Positions 55,701-64,000 of a stretch of 64,000 bases of DNA are shown here, piece after piece. The stretch spans positions 2,763,438 through 2,827,437 of the forward strand of contig LSYV01000010.1 in the NCBI GenBank assembly GCA_001584585.1, written 5' to 3'. Under the pieces are notes generated by a model. The model did no database searches, had not been told where the DNA came from, and saw nothing but the letters and a program-made list of their open reading frames with translations. Made by a program: the position numbers and the translations under genes. Source of the stretch: Gonium pectorale. Lineage: Eukaryota > Chlorophyta > Chlorophyceae > Chlamydomonadales > Volvocaceae. Positions within the stretch are counted from its first letter, which is position 1; each line of letters opens with the position of its first letter.

Positions 55701-58700
55701 GCAACGGGACTGTCCACACTCAGCTCGGCGCCCCTTCCTACGGGCCTCCGAACCTCGAACGCCCGCCGCGGGCGCACCTCCCTGACCTCGGGAGGCCAAG
55801 TCCACCCGGACTACTCGTCCTCGCCGACCCACGGGTCGTCCGGGGCCGGTGCCCTCGCGGCTTACTACGACGCCGATGTGGCGACGGCGGTTGCGGCGGC
55901 GGCGGCCGACGCCGCCGCCGGGCAGGGCCACGACGGCGGCATCGCAGCGGTGGATGCCTTTGGCGGTTATGGCCGTGGCAGCGGCTTTCAGTTGCCAGTG
56001 GGCAATGACCCGGACATGGGGGCGATGGCCCAGAACGAAGGCCTTGAGTATCGGAGCCGCGCGCTCCGACTGGCGCTGCTGGCGGAGGGCGATGCGGAGG
56101 GTGAGTCGGAGCTGGAGGGGGCCACGGAGCGCTTGGAGCAGCTGCCATCGCCCTTCAGCACAGTGCACGCTGGCGGCGGCGGCGCGGCGGCGGCAATGGC
56201 GGCGGTTTCGGAGGGCCCCTTGTACGGCGAGGCCTCCATGGGCCAGGGCGCCATGAGTTGGGGAGAGACTCTGGAGGTGAGATAACTGAGAGCGGTGCTG
56301 TGCCTGTCGGCGAGCGTACGGCAATGCTGATCACCACCGGCCATTGCACGGCACGCGCACGCAGCTTGGACCTCCCTTGAAAAGCGGTCAGGGGCGTCTG
56401 CTCGTGCCTGAAGGAACTAGCCGGCTGCCGCTACCCACATAGCGGGTGTCTGGAGCACAGGCCCGCTCTCCTGCGCGTCTGTAGTTATTGGCCTTGCGAA
56501 CCGCAACCAGAAATCAATGCCTGGTCCTTGTGGACACACACATAACTGCCGCTTGGACTGGTCGCCCCGCAGGTCCTTCGGCAACAGGCGATCAACTGCG
56601 GTCGCGGCCGGACCAGCAGGACCAGCCGCAACACCGCCGGCCTGGCGGCAATGCTCCTGGGTGGCGGCGGCGGCACCCGTGAAGCTGGTTCCCGGGACGC
56701 GCCGGCCGTCGGACGCGCCGGCGGCACCCACGGGCACATCCACGCCCACCCAGGCACCATCGCCGGCGGCGCCACCGCGTCTCCCAGCACCCCACGGAGC
56801 AGCATGGCGGTCGGGGCACTATCTGCGTCTGGGGGTTCCCCCTACACCCCCGGTGGAGGCTTCGGCTCAGCTGCGCAGGAGATCGAATACGGCGCCGTAC
56901 GGTCGCCCGAGTACGGCGCCGCCCGCTCGCCTGAGCGGCGCTCCTCTGGGACGGGGCTGCTGGGCTTGTTCACTCGGCTTGCGACGCTGGGCCGGCGGAG
57001 CCAGATTGGTGAGCTGCCTTTTTGAGGATTGCCCTCGCACTCCACGCGCCGTCGGTGTGAGCAGATCAGGGCCGCGCTGCGACCCGCGGGTTGGCACACC
57101 ATGATGTGGTGCCGACCATGCTAGTTGGCCAAGAGCACGGCATGTCATGACGCAATGACATGCCCCTCACCTGTATCTGGTACACACGGCTATTTGACCA
57201 CGCGGCCCCGCCCACCGTTTTCCTGCTCCCTTCCTCGGCCCCTGCCGTCGTCCCTGCCGCTGCAGCCAACGATACCATGCACGACACATCCGTCACGATA
57301 CCCGAGCCGCCTGCGGCCCCCGAGGACATCGTCATGTCACGCTGGTCCCTGACGGGCCCCGGCGCCGGCGGCGACAGGTCCGTCACTGGCGGGACCACCG
57401 CTTACAGTCCCTCCATTTATGGCCCCTCCGTCAAGGGACCTGCCCCTGGTCCTGGGCTCTTCAAAAAGGCGTCATCGCTGCCGCGTACGATTGAGTACCG
57501 TCTAATGCGCTCCGCGGCGCAGTCCTCGCCTCCGCACTCTCCACCACTGCCTGAGGAAGGGCCGCCGGCGGGCAGCGCGGAGACGGGTCAGCCGCATAGG
57601 CTGCGTGCCGTCGCTCAGGCTACTGGCGGCGGCCATTCTTCAGGCGGCGCCGCAGCTGCCGCATCCGCAGCAGGCCCGGCGGCACCTCCCTTCGGAGGTG
57701 TTCGCCGCTGCTCAACCATGAGTTCCAGTGGGCAGTTCCCTGTTGGGCCCATGGGGCCACGTCCGTCAAGCAACTCTGGACGTTTGGGCCTCACGCGGTT
57801 CAGCAGTCGTGCCGCTTTCCTGGGAAGCGCCAGCGGAGCCGGCGGAGGCGGCGCCGCCGTGAGCCACAGCGGCGTCGCTCGGCCATCATCGCCCCCGCTG
57901 CGGGCTGGCATGCCGCCCAAGCGGCTGTCGCAGCCCTCCGGCCTGTTCTCGCACCTTGCGAAGCGGCAGCAGCATGAGGCTTCGGGCAGCGGCGCCACTG
58001 GCGCCAGCGCCGGGTACCACACCTCGGCGAGGATGTCGTTTGAGGCCAACGTCCTCGAAGGTGTCGGCAGGGCAGCTGGCGAATCGGTCGTCGACCTAAG
58101 CGTCGCTCCGCGCCGCGCATCAACCATCTCGACCGTCCTCGGCATAACTGAACCCGGCGTTGCGCCCCCCAGCGGCGGCGGCACCGCAGCCGGCGAGATC
58201 TCAGCCGCGGAGGGGGCAACCATGACCGCTTCTCGGCCCGGCACCGACCAGTGGCTCATCACCGAGGACTGCGCGCTCTTCGAGCCCTGCGATTCGCCTC
58301 GCGCGTCGTACAACCACCTGCCCAACCCCCCGCGCCTCAGCTCCCCGCGCCTCAACGCCGCTCAGCCAGACGGCGAGTCCGTCTACAACCCACTCTACAT
58401 GGTGCCCCCGCAGCCGGAGGAAGCCGACGGCGGCGGCCCCCCAGCGACCCCCGCCACCCACGAGGCGCGCGTCACGCCGCAGCGGCCCTCGCCGGTCCTG
58501 CGCGGTGCCGGCGTCTACCCCATGACCTCTGCCTTCACGCCGCCCGCCGCGTCGGGCAGCTGGGGTGAGGGGCGGCCCAGCTACGGCGCAGTCCCGGGCG
58601 GGCCGCAGTGGCTCAGCGCCGCAGGGCGCGGCCACACAGCGTCGCTGGCGTCGGCGGAAGCACGATCCGTGGCGATGGCCCTGCGCGGCTCGGATCCAGG

Positions 58701-59406
58701 GTCGACGGAGGCGCGACGCGCGCGCGTCCGAGCTGCCACTATCAGTGACGCGAACGGCACCGCTGCCACGGCCGTGACCGACAGCGGCGGATACGCCTCG
58801 CAGCAGCCCAGCCCGGCTCCGCGTAAGGGACGGGGCGCTTCAGGCGACAAGATGCGGCGCTCCAAGCGCCTGAGTCTGGTTGAGTGGGGCCTTGGCCTCG
58901 GTTTGGGAAGCTTTGGGTTCCGAAGCGGTTCCACGGCCAGCGCGGCCGGGGGCGGCGCGACCTACGGAGCCGGCCTGGGCGGCAGGGCGGAGGGCGGCCA
59001 GGGCGGTGGTGAGCGCAGCAACTCAATGAGCGTGCGGAGGCGGGTAGAGGAGGCGGAGGAGGCGGAGGCGCAGAGGAGGGTGAGTCGTGAGGCGCGACCC
59101 TCCCGCTGGCGTCGCTTCAGCATGGTTGCTTTGCATCACCTCTCGGAGCTGGGCTCTCGCGCCGGAAGCACCTCCAGCCCGGGCGGGAGCCCCGCCTCCA
59201 TGGGCCGCGTGGGCCCGGCGGCGAGCAGCGTGGCCGCGAGCCTGCTGGCGCGCCGGCGGCTGAACGCCTCCGAGACGGGCAGCCCGCCGCAGTTCCGGGA
59301 ACGGGAGGGCAGGGAGCCGGCGATGGCGCGGCGCAGCACGCACGCGCCGGCGTTTCTGGTGCAGCAGCAGTGGTCGCCGCTCGCGGACGCATTGCTGTCT
59401 CGGTGA
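52722..59406 (+). CDS. Very long low-complexity protein of unknown function
   Basis: Exons 52722-56276, 56573-57008 and 57266-59406 join in phase (0, then 1) and end in TGA, giving about 2043 residues. I do not recognise a family. The sequence is Ala/Gly/Ser/Pro-rich with Ala and Gly runs, scattered Ser/Thr-Pro sites and short basic clusters. One patch looks folded: VLTDPEVEGFARLTFAVSG, then an acidic WEEEKEEDEF and a helical SEWDGVAAAERALRAAVRMR. The exons share similar short blocks (SPEYGAARSPERRS; MRRSKRLSLVEWGLGLG), and the end reads WSPLADALLSR. No membrane segment is seen. The 5' end is open: there is no in-frame ATG between 52722 and 53142, and the CAG at 52719-52721 looks like an acceptor. 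Either a first exon is missing, or the gene is the continuation of the FMO-like gene through a donor at about 52509 (GAG|GTTGGT, phase 0). Confidence 0.55.
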
Positions 59407-59953
59407 AGCCGAGTGAAGCTCGCGGGTCCTGTTTCAAAACGCTCGCGGGGTACTACGGGTACTACGTAAGATGGTGCTGCAGATTGCATCCCCAGTGGCG
59501 TTGAGCTGGTGATTGCTGTGCGGTGGTCGTGGCCAGACGTGTGTGGAAGAAGGGATCATCCCGTACTCTGTGTGCACTGCACACCGAACGTCGTGCGGAC
59601 TCTTGTTCGTAAGATGTTGCACCATGGAGTTACCGGTAGAAACAGGGGCCTTGCAAGACAGGCCCCGTACGACTTAGCTTTCCCTGCGAGCTATGGGCCG
59701 GCACCGTGAAGGTTGTAGCCGTCATGCCTCCGTCGCTTCTGCAGCTGTATATCATGCTGGGATGTGGTTGGGATCATCGTCATGTGGAGGGACGCCGGTG
59801 ATCAACATCTCCTAGTGCTAATTGTTTGTCGCAGTCTAGGCCATACGGAGCTCTGTTTAAGGGCTAAAGTCTGCCTTTTCTCATCTCATCATCCCGCCAC
59901 GCGATCCGTATCATTCGCGCCCGTATCATTCACCCACGCCATTATTTGGTAAC
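59407..59953 (+). other. 3' region after the long low-complexity gene
   Basis: No ORF of note and no TGTAA. Probably 3' UTR followed by spacer DNA. Confidence 0.4.
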
Positions 59954-60822
59954 CCCTAATGCCTAGTCCTGAATTGGGTCCCGTACAAGACGAGGATACT
60001 CGGGGTAACACTCGATACTGTTCGTTGCGACGGGTGTCGGTTTGTACTACGTGCGGATTGTACTGCGTGCGAATTGTACTATGTGCCTGTCTTATAGCAA
60101 GACATGCCCACGCGGGCGAGCCTCGTGCGCGGGGCTCATGAAGGCGCTTGCATTGCTGCGTTGCTAGAGAAGCGCCCGGAGCGCCGGCGACCTGCGGCGG
60201 GCTGAACCGCGACGTTGCTGTTTGACCTTGGTCCACACGTGTCCACACGTGTTGGCTTGTCGAGACGTGGCAGCGCGGCCACTGGCGCCGGGCCTTCCGC
60301 TGTTTGAATACGAATATTTTGTACGAGCACCGATGGCTGCGGATCTGGGTCGATTAGGGCGGCATGCAATGTGCGGTCATAGTGGATCGGCTGTGCACAT
60401 GCAACCGGTAGCTTGATTTACATATTCGACACCCAATAGGCGAGTGGCGGCTCGGATGTCGGATCGCTCCCGTGCGTGCCGTACGGCGTTCTTCGCCATG
60501 TACGGGTTGTGCTTAAACTAGGAGGCCGCATCGATGGCTACGGTGGTGCAGGGACATCACCTCTTCGACTACCTCTGGAGCTGGGTCCTACAACGACACC
60601 ATCACTTTCGCGCTCACGCTCGCGTATGCGTCGTTTCATTTCAACACTAGGAGGCTGGTTGGCTTGCACGTGGCTTTCTGAATGTGGCCTTCGGTGCCTT
60701 TGAACGCCGGAATTTTCGAATGCATATGCAGTATGGAGCAGCCTCCATGCAGGATTTGTGCGCAGGATGGGCGCAGCGTGTAGCCGCGCGTTGGGCGTCA
60801 CTGTAGCCATTACGGCGGATGA
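59954..60822 (+). repeat. Degenerate direct repeat, copy A
   Basis: Shares an ordered series of matches with copy B at 61311-62085. These are CCCCTAATGCCTAG at the start, GTGCCTGTCTTATAGCAA, GAGCCTCGTGCG, CTGTTTGAATACGAATATTT, ATGTACGGGTTG, and GGAGCAGCCTCCA near the end. The order and spacing are kept, with many substitutions and small indels. No transposase or reverse-transcriptase motif was seen inside. Confidence 0.65.
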
Positions 60823-61310
60823 GGTGACGTTGTGGCCAAAAGAAGAGAATAGTACTGTTCTGTGGTGACGTGCTACTGGGGTGTCGGCGTGTGTTTTGTG
60901 GCCCTTCGCTCCATGACTCCTTGTGCTCATGTGCCTACTCCGGTTCTTCGTTCTGTCTTGTCTTGCTTGATCTAGGGCTGTCTTGATCTAGGGCTTTGGT
61001 TTTATCTTGCCTCTCATATCGGTAACCTTTACCATTTTCCGAGTATGGTCAACGTCCCTACCGATGGAAACCCAAGCCGCATTGCTGCCCCAGCGTACCA
61101 AGAAGGTCGTGCCTGCCGCCCTTGCTTGCCCATATTTCCAGCAAGCAACTCAGCTGCCTGCATCCAGCATCGGAGGCGTGGCGGGGCTACGCAAGCCGCC
61201 AATAACTTCACCAGGAAGGGCGTGCAAGCAGACGGACAGACTTCGTTCCAGTACCCCCGACAGCAAGACCTACTAGCACCAGCAGATAAGCTAAGCGACT
61301 CTTTTGTGGC
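60823..61310 (+). other. Spacer between repeat copies A and B
   Basis: About 490 bases. An 89-codon open frame at 61007-61276 has no recognised motif. A short duplication of the phrase CTTGATCTAGGGCT is visible near 60966-60997. Confidence 0.4.
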
Positions 61311-62085
61311 CCCTTATGCCTAGCCGTTGGCCCTGAACTGTGTGCCTGTCGTACAGCAAATCAGTCCCACCGTTGACGAGCCTCGTGCGTAGGGCTTGTG
61401 AAGGCGCGCTAGCACGCCGATGCTTTAGAGACGTATATTCATTGCGTGCCTGGTGCGCTACGTGCTATATATGGTTATGGTGCCGTGTCTCACATCGAGG
61501 AATGAGCGAGGGCTTGGTTCCATTTACGCAACCCGGCCAGCGGCGCGCTGCAAACATGCTGGAGCTCGTGCTTGAAACATGCTCGGCGCGCAGGGCAGCC
61601 TGCGGCGGATCACACGTTGACGTCGCTCTCACGTGTTTCGTGTGTTGAATTGTTGATGCGTAGCAGTCCTAGCAGAGAGCAGCTACAGGTGTGGGCGCTT
61701 CTGCTGTTTAAATACGGATATTTTGCATACGAGCACTGATGGCTGCGGCTCTGGCTAATTGTAGGGTGTCATGCGGATGTGTGGCCAGGCGACATATTAG
61801 TTCGATTTACTCGACATCGACTGGGAGAGCGGCGGCTCCGATTGCTCCGGTGCCATGGGCTTGCAGCGCACCAAGCTGTGCGCAATGTACGGGTTGCGCT
61901 CACACGACGAGGCTGATTGGGTTGCACATAACTTCCTGGATGTGGACCTCGATGACTTCAGCCGCCGATTTTGCGAATGCGTATGCAAGGTGGAGCAGCC
62001 TCCACGCAAAAGTTAGATATGTGCAGGATGGGTGCTGCGTGTGGTGGCGCGTTAGGCGTCTCCATGGCTTTTACGACGGACGGTG
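61311..62085 (+). repeat. Degenerate direct repeat, copy B
   Basis: Partner of copy A, with the same landmarks in the same order: CCCCTTATGCCTAG, GTGCCTGTCGTACAGCAA, GAGCCTCGTGCG, CTGTTTAAATACGGATATTT, ATGTACGGGTTG and GGAGCAGCCTCCA. The two copies lie about 0.5 kb apart, head to tail. Confidence 0.65.
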
Positions 62086-63602
62086 TTCTGTCTGTCAGGC
62101 CAGGCGGCAGCTAGGGGCGCTGTTATTGCCTGAGAGGTGACTAGGAGGAGAACAGCGAGAAAGGCCGAAGCACAGGAGGGTCGAACGTCCTTCCCGATGG
62201 AAACCACGTCAGGCCGGCCCAAGTCCCACTGCCCCAGCACCCAACCTTCACACAACGCGCACAGGATGGGGAGGAGTGCTGGCACAAGTTAAGTAGTTGC
62301 TCGGGAGGAGTTCAACAAGATGAGCGCGGGTCCGTGAGTGGAGCGCTTTTCGACGACAGAAGGGCGGGGCTCATGGTGCAGGTAGGCTATTGTCATCACG
62401 TATCGTGTGCCGTGTATATGGCGGACCGCTAGCGCGCATTATGAGGCTCAAACGGGACAACGGGTGTAGCGATCGACCAGCGAGCGCAGTGTGCACATGC
62501 GGTGCGCCCAGAGGCTGCGGCGCGGTTCCGCGTAGAGGCTACAAGTCGATTATCGGTTGCACCTACACCAGCTGCGCGGTGGCCCTAAGGGTCCAAACAG
62601 TGCATGCGACACATTGTCGTGCACGCTGACCATCCAACGTGCGTAATACGTGCATGCGGCAGACTGGCTGGGTCGCCGTGAGTCCTCCACAGGCAAAGTC
62701 TCAGAGAACGCTTGCAGATGCACCGCGCACGCGCACACGCAGCTCCGGCAGACAAGCCTGAGTAGGGTTCAGCGACAACCGGGTTAACAACAGCGCACAG
62801 GGTTCGCGACGTCCTGCCTCGCTAAGTATTCCGGTGGTGAAAGAATGGCGATGGGTCGAGCAGAGAATGCACACGGGGTGACACTGATGCAAGCTCCTAG
62901 AGCTGCACCGGGCTACCTGTCTAACTCAACGACAAGTAACGTCTGGGGAGCCAAGATGCGGCGACACAAGCGCGCTTATTGCTCGTCACTGTCGTGTTGC
63001 GTTACAGCAGAACGAGGCCCCAGATCGGTCCGGGCCAACAAACAACCCGCAAGGAGCCAACCTAGGACCCGCACTCAGCTCCGGGCCGCTCCCTGCCGAA
63101 ACCCGCCTCCCTCTCAACGCCCCATGTTTAGATTGCACTAGTGGCCGGAAGTGCTAGCAGTTCCAGATCGCATCAAACAGGGCGTGCAACGCGGCGGCCA
63201 ACAAGGCACAACGCAGCAGCACGCAGAAACGCCCAGTAGGCAGGTGTGCAGCCAAACGAGCACACGCGACGCCCGCCTAGGCCCACATGGAGCCAACAGG
63301 GCAAGGCGCAATAGGGCATTCCCAGACCACCCGACAAGTCGGAGCAGGCAACCACGCATACAGCGCGCGGCTAGCCCGCCCGGGTGGGTGGGTGGGAATC
63401 TACGGGCACTGTCCCGGCAGAGGGACACACCCAGTAGGAACAAAGCACAAACGGCAGATAAGGGCGCCAGTGCCGCGCCGCTAGACAAAGCAGCTCGAGC
63501 CACCTTCCGTACAGGCCTGCCGTACGCCGTGCCTAACACACACACGCTGCTTACACGCAACAGGCAGTCTCCTCGCAATAAGATGAGCTCTCCTCGCTAC
63601 GC
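62086..63602. other. Right-end region without a supported gene
   Basis: Open frames of up to about 150 codons exist on both strands at 63138-63606 and overlap each other; neither has a recognised motif. I see no tRNA, no terminal inverted repeats and no further copy of the 0.8-kb repeat. Confidence 0.4.
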
Positions 63603-64000
63603 TTAGAGAGCCAGGACTTCCTGACTGAAGGCTCGGCAGTTGCCGTCCGTCCGGCAAACCTCCAACTTAATCCACCGCTCGATATCGCCATGTCCAGATA
63701 CAAATTTCACAAAACACATAACCGACACAATGCTGATACGACACCGCCATGTACTCTTAGGATCATTTGGGTTGCGCTCACCGGCGCCAACCGACAACAA
63801 TGCTTGCACGGTACGGTAAAACACACCGTGTCACCTCCCTGGTATGACAACATGTGTGTGTCCCCTACATCAAGCGTGTCGAGCGACAGCTCGACCTGTG
63901 CCATCAAAGCACAAATACGTGGCCAGCGCCTACCGTACACCCCCTTTCTGGGGAGCCTGTAATCTGTATCTGTATACAGATATCGCACGAGATCGTGCAC
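63603..64000 (-). CDS. Possible 3' end of a minus-strand gene running off the window
   Basis: On the minus strand the frame entering at base 64000 reads HDLVRYLYTDTDYR, which resembles the LLRYLYTD segment of BTB/POZ domains. A possible exon at about 63897-63841 (after CACAG) reads VELSLDTLDVGDTHMLSYQ. A last open frame ends at 63603 with GHGDIERWIKLEVCR and then FSQEVLAL. I could not build one phase-consistent chain through these pieces, so the call is tentative. The alternative is chance open frames. Confidence 0.2.

Overview
The window is nuclear DNA of a green alga, most likely a volvocine or Chlamydomonas-type chlorophyte. Four things point there. The DNA is very GC-rich. Genes are split into many short exons with GT(G/A)(A/C)G donors and CAG acceptors. 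Proteins carry long Ala/Gly/Ser/Pro/Gln-rich insertions. UGUAA-type polyadenylation signals lie downstream of several stop codons. Exon chains were assembled by hand, joining splice sites only where the reading phase matched. No tRNA, rRNA, CRISPR array or bacterial-style operon was found.

Left part, all on +: the 3' end of a vacuolar H+-ATPase subunit G gene (1-620); a circularly permuted YlqF/RbgA-type ribosome-assembly GTPase with a probable organelle-targeting leader (1724-6977); and a twelve-exon gene (7693-14385) for a probably mitochondrial typical 2-Cys peroxiredoxin fused at its C terminus to a thioredoxin domain with a WCGKC active site. The fusion is the most notable single gene. 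Next come a Pumilio-type RNA-binding protein with eight PUF repeats that match the classical UGUANAUA-reading code (16010-22493) and a membrane-anchored peptidyl-tRNA hydrolase 2 (25587-26380).

Middle part: a minus-strand FAD-dependent aromatic-hydroxylase-type monooxygenase with a probable plastid transit peptide (28571-33282) is divergent from a plus-strand FHA-domain protein (34786-38365). The FHA gene converges on a minus-strand gene for a small plant/algal protein resembling the DUF4864/NTF2-like family (39608 to about 41683). That gene is divergent from a large plus-strand atypical-bromodomain, polyglutamine protein (42087-48766) whose last exon contains an apparent frameshift at a G9 tract.

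Right part: a divergent flavin-monooxygenase-like gene (49643-52577) that lacks the usual N-terminal FAD half and contains two proposed introns of only 38 and 32 nt. It is followed by, or possibly joined to, a roughly 2,000-residue low-complexity protein of unknown function (52722-59406). The last 4.6 kb hold a degenerate 0.8 kb direct repeat and perhaps the end of one more gene on the minus strand. Apart from the redox fusion, no multi-gene system is apparent; neighbours look functionally unrelated. Most secondary signals are intronic repeats, a duplicated exon fragment and unusual gene architectures.
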